From Nitrospirota bacterium (lineage in GTDB: Bacteria > Nitrospirota > Thermodesulfovibrionia > Thermodesulfovibrionales > JdFR-88), in contig JAJYJS010000001.1 of assembly GCA_021789215.1 (NCBI GenBank), positions 63,693-127,692 on the forward strand: a stretch of 64,000 bases of DNA. The letters run 5' to 3'. The notes beneath the pieces were generated by a model. The model saw nothing but the letters and a program-made list of their open reading frames with translations, did not search any database and was not told where the DNA came from. Every line of letters begins with the position of its first letter. Positions within the stretch are counted from its first letter, which is position 1. Shown in pieces: positions 15,921 through 24,471 of the stretch. The position numbers were made by a program, and so were the translations under genes.

Positions 15921-17234
15921 CTATTCCTTTCCTTCCACTCTTATCAGGCGGGTCTTGGCGGCGACGACCGGCAGGGCGTCTATCTTCCCCAAGGCCTTTC
16001 TCACGTCCTTTTCCCTGGCCTTGTGGGTAAGTATTATGAGCGGTACGGCCTCGCCTTCCTTTCTGCCCTTCTGTATGACGGAGGCTATGCTTATATTATT
16101 GTCCCCGAGGACGCCCGATACCTTCGAGAGCACCCCCGGCCTGTCCAGCGCCGTGAAACGGAAGTAGTACATGCTCTCCACGTCCTCAATGGGCATGACC
16201 CCGGGAGGCGACGGCAAGCGCCTGAGCCCGGCCTTTGCGGGAGACCCGTTTACGACAAGCTTCGCGATATCGGCGATATCGCTTACGACCGCGGAGCCGG
16301 TGGGCATATCGCCCGCCCCCCTGCCATAGTAGAGGGTATCGCCCGTCTCGCGGCCGTTTACGTAAATGGCGTTCATCACACCGTCTACCTGCGAGACGAG
16401 GTCCTCCTTGGGGAGCATCGTCGGGTGCACCCTCAGCTCCACCACGCCGTTAATGGACTTGGCTATCGCAAGGAGCTTTATCTTGAACCCAAGCTCGGAG
16501 GCGAACCCGATATCCAGCGGGGTGATGCCCGTGATGCCCTCCGTATAGACGCTTTTGAACGAAAGCGGGATGCCGTATGCTAATGAGGCAAGTATCGTGA
16601 GCTTGTGGGCCGAGTCTATGCCTTCCACATCAAGGGTGGGGTCGGCCTCGGCATAGCCAAGCTGCTGCGCCTCCTTAAGCACCGCGGCAAACTCCATCGC
16701 CTCGTTGGTCATCTTGGTGAGTATGTAATTGGATGTGCCGTTCACAATGCCGAAGACGGCATTTATATTGTTTGCGACAAGCCCTTCGCCAAGGGCCTTG
16801 ATAATGGGGATGCCTCCGCCCACAGAGGCCTCGAACCCCAGGGAAACGCCTTTTTTGCGGGCCTGGGCGAAAATCTCTTCCCCCTCTTCGGCAAGGAGGG
16901 CCTTATTTGCCGTTACGACATTCCTGCCGTTTTTAATGGCACGGAGCATGAGGGTCTTTGCGGTCTTCAGGCCGCCTATCAGCTCCACGACTATATCTAC
17001 ATCCGGGTTGTCCGTGACCTCCGCGGCATTGGTCGTGAGGACGCCTTTGGGGACTTTAATCCCCCGGTCCCTGGTGATGTCCAGGTCGGCTATTTTCCTG
17101 AGGTTTACGGGGAAGCCAAGCCTGTCTTTAAGCAACCGGGCGTTTTCGAGCAGTATGCGGGCAGTGCCGCTTCCCACGGTGCCGAAACCGAGTATGCCCA
17201 CGTTGACAGCTTTTTTTGTCTTAGCCTGTGCCAT
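15921..17234 (-). CDS. hom: Homoserine dehydrogenase
   Basis: A 437-residue oxidoreductase reducing aspartate semialdehyde to homoserine in the threonine/methionine pathway. The Rossmann motif GFGTVGSGT is at the N terminus, VVTANKALLA marks the cofactor domain, and the catalytic-domain signature includes YAEADPTLDVEGIDSAHK. A C-terminal ACT domain (about residues 360-437) suggests feedback control by threonine. ATG 17234 is preferred; a TTG four codons upstream is also in frame. Next downstream on the strand is the tusA-moeB-JAMM sulfur-relay unit, which may link homoserine to homocysteine formation. Confidence 0.95.
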   Translation of the reverse strand: MAQAKTKKAVNVGILGFGTVGSGTARILLENARLLKDRLGFPVNLRKIADLDITRDRGIKVPKGVLTTNAAEVTDNPDVDIVVELIGGLKTAKTLMLRAIKNGRNVVTANKALLAEEGEEIFAQARKKGVSLGFEASVGGGIPIIKALGEGLVANNINAVFGIVNGTSNYILTKMTNEAMEFAAVLKEAQQLGYAEADPTLDVEGIDSAHKLTILASLAYGIPLSFKSVYTEGITGITPLDIGFASELGFKIKLLAIAKSINGVVELRVHPTMLPKEDLVSQVDGVMNAIYVNGRETGDTLYYGRGAGDMPTGSAVVSDIADIAKLVVNGSPAKAGLRRLPSPPGVMPIEDVESMYYFRFTALDRPGVLSKVSGVLGDNNISIASVIQKGRKEGEAVPLIILTHKAREKDVRKALGKIDALPVVAAKTRLIRVEGKE

Positions 17235-17340
17235 TTTTGAAATCAAATATTATCACAAACCGGATTTTTATCGCAATAAAACAGCCCCACGTTTGAAATA
17301 AAGCGCCCAAATCTGTTAGATTTAAAGATAAAAAATAAAG

Positions 17341-17817
17341 ATGATGCAGAAATTTCCGATCACGCCGGAAGGCTACAAGAAACTCCAGGAAGAGCTGGGC
17401 AGGCTCCTTAAGGTCGAAAGGCCCAGGAACATAAAGGACATCGAAGAGGCAAGGGCGCATGGAGACCTCTCCGAGAATGCTGAGTACAGCGCGGCCAAGG
17501 AAAGGCAGTCCTTTATCGAGGGCAAGATACTGGAGCTTCAGCAGAAGCTGGCCCTGGCCCAGGTCATAGACACGTCCAAGATCAACCAGAGCAAGGCCGC
17601 CTTCGGGGCCAGGGTGAAGGTGCTTGACGTGGGGTCCGATGAGGAATACGTCTTCCTGCTGGTCGGCGCGGACGAGGCCGACGCCAAAAACGGCAAGATT
17701 TCCCTAAGCTCTCCCGTGGGCCGCGCCCTGCTCGGCAAGGAAGCCGGAGATTCCGTAACGATAAAGGCCCCGGCCAGGACCATTGAATACGAGATCCTTG
17801 AGATCAGCTTCGACTGA
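17341..17817 (+). CDS. greA: Transcription elongation factor GreA
   Basis: A 158-residue protein of standard GreA length. The N-terminal coiled coil carries the acidic tip GDLSENAEY that reaches the RNA polymerase active site and stimulates transcript cleavage. The C-terminal FKBP-like domain includes ISLSSPVGRALLGKEAGD. ATG 17341 and ATG 17344 are both possible starts; the ribosome binding site is weak. It is divergent from hom and overlaps pyrK by 35 bases, so it heads the greA-pyrK-pyrD-SAM hydrolase unit. Confidence 0.96.
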   Translation: MMQKFPITPEGYKKLQEELGRLLKVERPRNIKDIEEARAHGDLSENAEYSAAKERQSFIEGKILELQQKLALAQVIDTSKINQSKAAFGARVKVLDVGSDEEYVFLLVGADEADAKNGKISLSSPVGRALLGKEAGDSVTIKAPARTIEYEILEISFD

Positions 17818-18601
17818 TACGGACACCATCCAGCCCGCGCACCTCTTCAAGGCGCGCGTAAAAGAAAACATAAAGGTTTCCGGCCGTTTTTACATCCTCA
17901 AGGCCACGCCCGAAACCGGTTTTTTTGTCCCCGCCCCCCTTCCGGGGCAGTTCTTCATGCTGGGGCTGGACAGGCGCAAAGACCCTCTTTTAAAGCGCCC
18001 GTTCTGTTATTTCAGGGTCAGGGACGGCGCGCTGGAGATACTCTACCGGATAGTGGGTAAGGCCACCTTCCTTATGCGGGAGCTTCGGGAGGGAGACCGG
18101 GTGGAGGTGCTTGGCCCGCTTGGAAACCCGTATCCCCTGCCGGGATGGGGGAAACATAAAAAACCCCTCGTCGTCGCGGGAGGCGTGGGAATCGCATCGG
18201 TCTTCCCGCTTCTGGAGGCCCTAAAGGGGAAGGCCGTACTCTTTTACGGCGGCAGGAGCAGGGACGAACTGGTCCTGACAGACGAGCTTCAGGGCATGAC
18301 AAGCGAACTCCACCTTGCCTCCGATGACGGCTCGGCCGGATTCAAGGGCGCCGTGACGGACGTCCTGGCGGATTACTTTAAAGACAAGAAAAAAAGCGAT
18401 TTCATAATCTATGCCTGCGGGCCAAACGGGATGCTGAAAGCGGTCTGCGGGATGGGGCTTCGCGGCTATATATCGTCGGAGGAGAAGATGGCCTGCGGGA
18501 TAGGCGTCTGCCTTGGCTGCGCTATAAAGACCAGAAGCGGTTTCAAGCGCACCTGCAAGGAAGGCCCGGTGTTCGACATGGATGAGGTCGTCTTTGAATA
18601 A
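17783..18601 (+). CDS. pyrK: Dihydroorotate dehydrogenase B, electron transfer subunit
   Basis: About 272 residues of the ferredoxin-reductase type. The FAD-binding region contains RPFCYFRV and LGPLGNPYPLPG, the NAD region AGGVGIASVFPLLEAL, and the C terminus binds a [2Fe-2S] cluster through CGIGVCLGC and a fourth cysteine in KRTCKEGP. It passes electrons between PyrD and NAD in pyrimidine synthesis. Starts are all non-ATG: TTG 17783 or TTG 17798, both inside the 3' end of greA. It overlaps pyrD at its own 3' end, as expected for partners of one complex. Confidence 0.93.
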   Translation: MNTRSLRSASTDTDTIQPAHLFKARVKENIKVSGRFYILKATPETGFFVPAPLPGQFFMLGLDRRKDPLLKRPFCYFRVRDGALEILYRIVGKATFLMRELREGDRVEVLGPLGNPYPLPGWGKHKKPLVVAGGVGIASVFPLLEALKGKAVLFYGGRSRDELVLTDELQGMTSELHLASDDGSAGFKGAVTDVLADYFKDKKKSDFIIYACGPNGMLKAVCGMGLRGYISSEEKMACGIGVCLGCAIKTRSGFKRTCKEGPVFDMDEVVFE

Positions 18602-19520
18602 GAAAAATCTCGAAGTGAAGATAGGCGGGATGAGGCTCAAAAACCCCATCATGACGGCCTCCGGCACCGCCGGATACGGCGAGGAGCTTTCCGCCTTTTA
18701 CGACATATCGCGGCTTGGCGCGATAGTGCTCAAGGGCATATCGCTAAAACCCTGGCAGGGCAACCCCCCGCCGCGCATCACCGAGACCCCCTGCGGGATG
18801 ATCAACTCCATAGGGCTTCAGAACGTGGGCCTAAAGACATTTCTGAAGGAAAAACTCCCCTTCGTGAAAAAAAAGTCCGATGTCCCCGTAATAGCCAATA
18901 TCCTTGGCAACACGACGGGGGAGTACGCGAAGCTGGCCAGAAGCCTGGACGGGGAAGTCGAAGGCATAGAGATCAATGTCTCCTGCCCCAACGTCAAAAA
19001 AGGGGGCATGGCCTTCGGGCTGGACAAAAAGGCCTTTGGCAAGCTCGTGGGCAGGGTGCGCGGCGATATAAAAAAATCCGTAATGATAGTAAAACTCTCT
19101 CCGGGGGCGCAGGATATAGCGGAGTTCGCGCTTGCCGCCCAGGAGGAAGGTGCGGACGCCGTCTCGCTCATCAACACCATCCCCGCGATGGCCATAGACA
19201 TAAACACCAGGAGGCCGCTCATAAAAAATGTCATAGGGGGGCTTTCGGGGCCCGCGATAAAGCCCATTGCGCTGCGCATGGTCTACCAGGCGGCAAGGGC
19301 GGTGAAGATACCCGTTATCGGGATGGGCGGCATCACTACGGGGCAGGACGCGGTGGAGTTCATCCTTGCAGGCGCAACCGCCGTCGCGGTGGGCACGGCC
19401 ACCTTCATAAACCCCTCCGCCCCTCTGGAGGTGCTTGAGGGCATAGAGGCGTACATGAGCATTCACGGCGTCAAGGGCGTTGCGGAGCTTATTGGCGGCG
19501 CCGTAACCGGATGCTCATAA
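18582..19520 (+). CDS. pyrD: Dihydroorotate dehydrogenase B, catalytic subunit
   Basis: A 312-residue class 1B enzyme oxidising dihydroorotate to orotate with FMN. The catalytic cysteine C135 lies in INVSCPN, the sign of class 1, and GMGGITTGQDAVEF near the C terminus is the FMN phosphate loop. The pairing with pyrK defines the NAD-linked B type. ATG 18582 is one start; TTG 18594 has a better-spaced GAGG and may be used instead. The 3' end overlaps the SAM hydrolase by 10 bases. Confidence 0.96.
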   Translation: MRSSLNKKNLEVKIGGMRLKNPIMTASGTAGYGEELSAFYDISRLGAIVLKGISLKPWQGNPPPRITETPCGMINSIGLQNVGLKTFLKEKLPFVKKKSDVPVIANILGNTTGEYAKLARSLDGEVEGIEINVSCPNVKKGGMAFGLDKKAFGKLVGRVRGDIKKSVMIVKLSPGAQDIAEFALAAQEEGADAVSLINTIPAMAIDINTRRPLIKNVIGGLSGPAIKPIALRMVYQAARAVKIPVIGMGGITTGQDAVEFILAGATAVAVGTATFINPSAPLEVLEGIEAYMSIHGVKGVAELIGGAVTGCS

Positions 19521-20296
19521 CCCTGACGACCGATTTCGGCCTGCGGGACGGCTATCCAGGCGTGATGAAGGGCGTCATGGCAGGCATAAACCCCGAAGCG
19601 GTCTTCATAGACCTTAGCCACGAAATAGGGCCAGGCAACATCAGGGAAGCGGCCTGCCTCCTGCGCAACTCATGCCGCTGGTTCCCTCAGGGCACAATCC
19701 ATCTGGCGGTGGTGGACCCCGGCGTGGGCTCCGGAAGAAGGGCCTTGATAATGCGCTCCGGGGGATATTATTTCGTCGGGCCGGACAACGGCATATTCAC
19801 GGGATTTTTCCAGGAAGCCAAACGGGTGGTGAGCATCACGGAGCAAAAATTCACGTTTCCCTCGATTGAGGGCAGGACTTTTGACGGCAGGGACGTCTTC
19901 GCCCCGGCCGCCGCATGGCTTTCAAAAGGGGGTTTCGAGATGAGGGAATTCGGCCCGGAATTGAAAGTGGAACATCTTGTCCGGCTCCCCCTGCCCGAGG
20001 CGGCGATGGAAGATGGCCGCATCCGGGGGGAAATAGTGCACATAGACCGGTTCGGGAACTGCATAACCAATATCGGCGCGGGGCTTCTGGCAAAGCTGAA
20101 GGCGCAAAAGGCCGGGCCTCTCCGCGCGGAGATAAAGGGCCAGACGCTCGGCATGGTGAATTTCTACGCGGAGGGAGCAGGCGGCCTCCCTCACGCCGTT
20201 GCCGACTCGAACGGGTTCTTGGAGATATTCATTTATATGGGGAACGCCCGGAGCAAGCTGAATGCAGGCGTGGGCGACCCCGTGGAGGTTTTTTGA
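19511..20296 (+). CDS. SAM hydroxide adenosyltransferase (DUF62/chlorinase-fluorinase family)
   Basis: A 261-residue protein that in characterised relatives splits S-adenosylmethionine with water to adenosine and methionine. Family hallmarks are TLTTDFGLRDGYPGVMKGV at the N terminus, HLAVVDPGVGSGRR, GRTFDGRDVFAP and IDRFGNCITNI. It lacks the extended loop of true fluorinases, so halogenation is unlikely. It overlaps pyrD by 10 bases and closes the operon. The physiological reason for SAM hydrolysis is not known. Confidence 0.9.
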   Translation: MLITLTTDFGLRDGYPGVMKGVMAGINPEAVFIDLSHEIGPGNIREAACLLRNSCRWFPQGTIHLAVVDPGVGSGRRALIMRSGGYYFVGPDNGIFTGFFQEAKRVVSITEQKFTFPSIEGRTFDGRDVFAPAAAWLSKGGFEMREFGPELKVEHLVRLPLPEAAMEDGRIRGEIVHIDRFGNCITNIGAGLLAKLKAQKAGPLRAEIKGQTLGMVNFYAEGAGGLPHAVADSNGFLEIFIYMGNARSKLNAGVGDPVEVF

Positions 20297-20336
20297 AGGG
20301 AGGGCAAAGCGCGCCCCCCCGCGGTCCATATTTACC

Positions 20337-20723
20337 TTAAAGGTTCTTCTTTATCTTGTCCAGGATCCTGTAAGAGAAGTCCTTGTCCCCCAAAGTACCT
20401 ATCCTTATTGAGACGGAGCTTTCTTTTGAGCTTACCGAGGTTATGTCGGTTGTGACATCCTTGCCGTCGGCGAGCTTGCCTTCGACCTTGCCGGTAAGGT
20501 CGTCGGACTTCGCATTCGTGACGCTTATGCCCAGGTCCTTATAAGCGGCCTCAGTCGCCTTCGCGATATCGGGAACGGGTTTCTCCAGGTTCACCTTGAG
20601 ATAGCCGAGCGAGTAAGCGGGCTGGTTCGGCGGCGATGTCTCAGACTCGTACTTTACCGAGCTGCACCCGGCAAAAAATGCCAGCCCAAGCGCGATGAGC
20701 ACAACGGCCAGTGCATTCTTCAT
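20337..20723 (-). CDS. DUF3568-like periplasmic lipoprotein
   Basis: A 128-residue predicted lipoprotein with a lipobox at LAFFAGCSS (Cys20). The mature part has the pattern VNLEKPVPDIAKATEAAYKDLGI, GKLADGKDV and RIGTLGDKDFSYRILDKI, shared with the next gene upstream at 20809-21192. This matches the DUF3568 family of small envelope proteins of unknown function. The two tandem paralogs are separated by about 85 bases, each with its own ribosome binding site. Confidence 0.72.
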   Translation of the reverse strand: MKNALAVVLIALGLAFFAGCSSVKYESETSPPNQPAYSLGYLKVNLEKPVPDIAKATEAAYKDLGISVTNAKSDDLTGKVEGKLADGKDVTTDITSVSSKESSVSIRIGTLGDKDFSYRILDKIKKNL

Positions 20724-20808
20724 GGCTCTCCCCTCCTTTTGAGAAAATTATACCCGCCACGGGGTATTAGTCAATCGAGGGGGAAAGGAGAGTTTTTATT
20801 GTTTTTCT

Positions 20809-21192
20809 TTACAGGTGTTTTCTCGCGGCAGCCAAAATCCTCTGAGAGAGTTCCTTGTTGCCGAAGACTCCAACCCTTATGGTGGCCCCGGTGGTTGAGG
20901 AGTTAAGGGAGCGGAGGTCTATCAGCACCTTGTCGCCGTTTGCGAGCCTGCCGTAGACATGCCCTTCGAGGCTGTCCGCCTTGCTGCCGGTTATCTCTAT
21001 TTTCAGGTCTTTCATCCCCGCCGTCATTGCCTCGTACACCTTCGGCACAGGCGCGGATATGGTGTCCTTGAGCTTGCCGTTATACCAGAGCGCCCCGGCG
21101 GCCCCGGCGCCCGCGCCCACAACCAGTGCCGCACAGCCCGTTGAAATAAGCGCGGCCAGCATAAGAACATAAAAAGACACCTTGCGTTTCAT
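20809..21192 (-). CDS. DUF3568-like periplasmic lipoprotein, paralog
   Basis: A 127-residue predicted lipoprotein (lipobox around ISTGCAAL) followed by a short Gly/Ala-rich stretch. ISAPVPKVYEAMTAGMKDLKIEITGSKADSLEGHVYGRLANG parallels the downstream paralog (described here across residues 45-85), as does RVGVFGNKELSQRILAA near the end. ATG 21192 is favoured because AGGAG is 5 bases upstream. Function is unknown; two adjacent copies suggest duplication and possible heteromer formation. Confidence 0.7.
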   Translation of the reverse strand: MKRKVSFYVLMLAALISTGCAALVVGAGAGAAGALWYNGKLKDTISAPVPKVYEAMTAGMKDLKIEITGSKADSLEGHVYGRLANGDKVLIDLRSLNSSTTGATIRVGVFGNKELSQRILAAARKHL

Positions 21193-21268
21193 CATTTCTC
21201 CTTTGAAAAATAAAAGTATTATTTGTTTCAAGAATATATAAAAAGATAAACAAGCGCCGCGCCAAATG

Positions 21269-22714
21269 TCAAACCGCGGGCGGCTGCCCGCCAGGCGGCT
21301 GCCTGTTGTCATACCGGCGGAAGCCGGTAGAGAGTTTTTGCGCTATCTCCCGTGCGAAATCCGAAAGGGTCTCGTCCCTTGCCCCCATGACGACGTAGCT
21401 GCTCCAGCGGCCTGATGAGGGTAAAACCTTCTCAAGCACCTCACCTCTTGTGCACACCTCCGCCTGTTTGCCGGCGGCCTTTATTCCCGCCGCCAAGACT
21501 TCGCTCGATATGTCCCTGCTCACCGTCCCGCCCGCGTAAAAAATTGGGAGGAGCACAAGACGGTCTCCGGCGCGCATGTTGCGGGCGAACGCCTCCATGT
21601 AACCGTCCTTCATCATGCGGGTGGGAGCAAACCCGTGCGGCTGAAAGACGTAGCATATCCTGCCGCTTACGCGGCTTACCGCCTGCATCAGCGAGGATAT
21701 CTTGTGCGGGTTGTGGGCGTAGTCGTCTATGACAAGCCCCCTTGCGCCGTTCAGGTGCACGTCAAAGCGTCTCTCTATCCCCTCGAACCGGGGCAGGGTC
21801 TTTGCGATGTCCTCAAGCTGAACGCCCATCCGGGAAAGCATGGCTATGGAGGAGAGCGCGTTATAGAGATTGTACTCGCCGGGGAGCCCCAGGCTGAACC
21901 TTATCCCGTTCACCGTAAATTCCGTGCCGAAGGGTCTGTAATGGACATCGGCGGCGCGGAAATCCGCACCGGGGCCCAGACCAAAGGTGGTTGTCTTTCT
22001 GTTTCCGAAGTCCGCCTTCAGCAGGTTGCCATCGTCGGCGTTTACGATGAGTCCGTCCCGGGTGTTTCCCGCGAGGGTCTCGAACATCGCCCTGGTCTCC
22101 TCTATTCCGTGGTGGTCCACGTCCAGGTTAAGGATAACCGTGTGCATTGGGAAGTAGTTCACGATGGTGCCGTCAGACTCGCATGCCTCTATCACCAGGG
22201 TGCCGGAGGCCCCGGTTATCGAGTTGCCGGGGGTTTTTATTGCCGTCTCCCCGCCAATCTGCGTCTTGAACTGCTTCACCCTGCCGCCCCCTATGAAGTT
22301 TGGCTTAAGCCCAAGCTCGCGCATGAGGAAGGCCAGCATGCCCGATGTGGTGGACTTCCCGCTCGTACCCGCGACCGCCACCGTCCGGAAATCCTTCACT
22401 ATCTCCGCAAGATACTCCGGGCGCGTCTTTACCGGGATGCCCAGCGCCCTGGCCTTGACCGCCTCCGGGCGGTCCGGCTCCACCGCTGTGCTGAAGACGG
22501 CGAAATCGAATGAGCCGTCCAGCCCGCTGCCGTCCTGCGGGGCGATCTCCACCCCTTTGGCCCGCAGCATCCTCAGGACCGGATGGGCCGGGTTGGAGTC
22601 AAACGCCCTGTCGGAGCCCCGGACGCGGCACCCTCTGTCGAACATGAAACATGCGATTGCCGAGACCCCGCTGCCCCCGATGCCTGAAAAGAATATTTTT
22701 GCCCGGTTGTCCAT
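21269..22714 (-). CDS. Mur ligase of the MurC/Mpl type
   Basis: A 481-residue cytoplasmic ATP-dependent ligase. The N-terminal Rossmann motif FFSGIGGSGVSAIA binds UDP-MurNAc, AVAGTSGKSTTSGML is the ATP loop, and NLDVDHHG and EGIERRFDV are Mur family landmarks. It either adds L-alanine to UDP-MurNAc (MurC) or salvages tripeptide (Mpl); the isolated position outside a dcw cluster and ESDGT in the central domain make Mpl or a MurC-like paralog plausible. The final dozen codons run through a REP-like palindrome (21312-21329), so the C terminus has absorbed repeat DNA. Confidence 0.82.
   Translation of the reverse strand: MDNRAKIFFSGIGGSGVSAIACFMFDRGCRVRGSDRAFDSNPAHPVLRMLRAKGVEIAPQDGSGLDGSFDFAVFSTAVEPDRPEAVKARALGIPVKTRPEYLAEIVKDFRTVAVAGTSGKSTTSGMLAFLMRELGLKPNFIGGGRVKQFKTQIGGETAIKTPGNSITGASGTLVIEACESDGTIVNYFPMHTVILNLDVDHHGIEETRAMFETLAGNTRDGLIVNADDGNLLKADFGNRKTTTFGLGPGADFRAADVHYRPFGTEFTVNGIRFSLGLPGEYNLYNALSSIAMLSRMGVQLEDIAKTLPRFEGIERRFDVHLNGARGLVIDDYAHNPHKISSLMQAVSRVSGRICYVFQPHGFAPTRMMKDGYMEAFARNMRAGDRLVLLPIFYAGGTVSRDISSEVLAAGIKAAGKQAEVCTRGEVLEKVLPSSGRWSSYVVMGARDETLSDFAREIAQKLSTGFRRYDNRQPPGGQPPAV
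21312..21329. repeat. REP-like palindrome inside the Mur ligase 3' end
   Basis: TACCGGC-GGAA-GCCGGTA, flanked by GTCA, the same family as 2523-2540 and 14261-14280. Here it is translated as part of the ligase C terminus. Confidence 0.55.
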
Positions 22715-22870
22715 AATTGATAAAAATCCAATCCTTTTAATTTAAAACATCCGGGCGGTTTATTGCACCAGCCGCAATCACAAAAAAATACAGTCTTTTT
22801 CAAATCCCCATTAAGTGCTATAAATTAATTTAGGGCAGGCCAGTGCTTTTGAAGGAGGGTTTTCGTTAAT

Positions 22871-24082
22871 ATGGCCGCTGACAGGCCTTACGAATATGTG
22901 ATAATAGGCGGAGGGCTCGCGGGGGCATCCGCTATTCAGGGGATCAGGGAAAAAGACCCTGACGGCTCCATCCTCCTTGCCTGTGCCGAGAAACACCTGC
23001 CCTATAACCGGCCGCCGCTCACAAAGCAGCTCTGGACCGGAAAGAAGAAACTCGTCGAAATCTTCGTAAACAGCCCGGAGTTTTACAGAAAAAGCAGGGC
23101 CGATGTCATGTTGGGCACAAAAATCGTCTCGATAGATGCCGCAAGCCATACCGTTACAGACACCCAGGAGATAAGCTATGCTTACAGAAAGCTGCTCCTT
23201 GCAACAGGCGGGGCCCCGCAGATGCTGAACATCCCCGGGGGAGACACCGACGGGCTTTGCTATTTCCGCTATCTTGACGATTACCTCCAGGTAAGGGAAG
23301 AGGCCGCAAAAGGCAAATCGGCCGTTGTTATCGGGGGCGGCTTCATAGGCTCCGAGATTGCCGCGGCCCTGAGCTTAAACGGAGTATTTGTAACGATGGT
23401 CTTCCCGGAGCCCTATCTTTGCAGCCGCGTCTTCCCTGAAGCGCTCGGCCGTGCCATACAGGACCGCTACATCGAAAAAGGGGTGGATATCGTCTCCGGA
23501 GACAGGCCGGCCCTTATTGAAAAGCGCGAAGGGAGATTCGTAACGCAAACCGGAAGGGGCAGGCAGATAGAAACTGACATCGCCATAGCAGGGATTGGAA
23601 TAAAACCATCTTTAGGGCTTGCCCAAAAGGCCGGCCTCAGGACGGCGGACGGCATCGAGGTGGACGAGTTCCTCCAGACATCGGACCCCGATATTTTCGC
23701 CGCGGGGGACAACGCGCTTTTTCCGTACCATGCGCTTGGCAAACGCATGAGAGTGGAGCACTGGGACAACGCCCTCAACCAGGGAAAACAGGCGGGCCGG
23801 AACATGGCGGGAAGACGGGAGCCGTACACCTACATGCCTTATTTCTTCTCGGACCTCTTCGAGTTCGGCTATGAGGCCGTGGGAGAGGTCAGCACGGAGT
23901 CTCTTGAGACCTGGGCCGACTGGCAGAAGGAAAACGACACAGGGGTGGTCTATTACATAAAGGACGGAAAAATAAGGGGCGCTCTGATGTGCAACATATG
24001 GGGCAAACTGGATGAAGCAAGAAAACTCATCCTCGAGGGCGGGCGGATAACCCATGAGAGCCTGAAGGGAGCTATAGTCTGA
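22871..24082 (+). CDS. FAD/NAD(P)-dependent ferredoxin reductase-like oxidoreductase (AIF type)
   Basis: A 403-residue flavoprotein with an N-terminal FAD motif VIIGGGLAGASA, a mid-protein NAD motif VIGGGFIGSEIA and a second FAD contact IFAAGDNAL. LPYNRPPLTKQLW is the signature of rubredoxin/ferredoxin reductases and AIF-like proteins. It probably transfers electrons from NAD(P)H to a small redox protein that is not encoded nearby. GGAGGG precedes the ATG. It is followed after 19 bases by the pterin dehydratase and could be part of that operon. Confidence 0.88.
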   Translation: MAADRPYEYVIIGGGLAGASAIQGIREKDPDGSILLACAEKHLPYNRPPLTKQLWTGKKKLVEIFVNSPEFYRKSRADVMLGTKIVSIDAASHTVTDTQEISYAYRKLLLATGGAPQMLNIPGGDTDGLCYFRYLDDYLQVREEAAKGKSAVVIGGGFIGSEIAAALSLNGVFVTMVFPEPYLCSRVFPEALGRAIQDRYIEKGVDIVSGDRPALIEKREGRFVTQTGRGRQIETDIAIAGIGIKPSLGLAQKAGLRTADGIEVDEFLQTSDPDIFAAGDNALFPYHALGKRMRVEHWDNALNQGKQAGRNMAGRREPYTYMPYFFSDLFEFGYEAVGEVSTESLETWADWQKENDTGVVYYIKDGKIRGALMCNIWGKLDEARKLILEGGRITHESLKGAIV

Positions 24083-24101
24083 TGGAGAAGGGAGAAAAAA
24101 C

Positions 24102-24455
24102 ATGAGGGAAGAAAAAAAACTCTCCGGGCAGACATGCGGACAGACGGAAAGCCATACAAGGCTGCTGACGGAACAGGAAAGGGCCGGGCTGGCCAGTGAA
24201 ATCCCCGATTGGAAAGCAGGGGACAAAAGCATGGAGCGGGAATTCAGCTTCAGGGATTTCCGCGAGGCAATGCACTTTGTGAACAAGGTGGCGGCAAACG
24301 CCGAAAAACAGGACCATCACCCGGACATCTGCGTTTTCTATAACAGGGTGCGCCTGACGCTCTCAACGCACAAGGCAGGCGGGCTTACCATGAACGACTT
24401 CATCATGGCGGCAAAGATAGACCAGATACTCAGCCCGCAGATGGCCGCACACTGA
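24102..24455 (+). CDS. Pterin-4a-carbinolamine dehydratase
   Basis: A 117-residue PCD/DCoH-like protein. The active-site motif H72-H73-P74-D75 and the later His90 in LSTHKAGG are in place, and FRDFREAMHFVNKVAANAE is the expected helix. The first 25 residues, rich in Ser, Thr and Glu, are an extension. The enzyme regenerates oxidised tetrahydropterin cofactors. It begins a five-gene pterin/folate run, yet no aromatic amino acid hydroxylase is visible, so its partner is unclear; some bacterial PCDs act in pterin salvage or moco synthesis. Confidence 0.9.
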   Translation: MREEKKLSGQTCGQTESHTRLLTEQERAGLASEIPDWKAGDKSMEREFSFRDFREAMHFVNKVAANAEKQDHHPDICVFYNRVRLTLSTHKAGGLTMNDFIMAAKIDQILSPQMAAH

Positions 24456-24471
24456 ACTGAACACGAAAGGG

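Noticed and set aside
19511-20296. SAM-dependent fluorinase/chlorinase
   Set aside because: Family length and motifs fit the common SAM hydrolase; the loop insertion of fluorinases is not visible.
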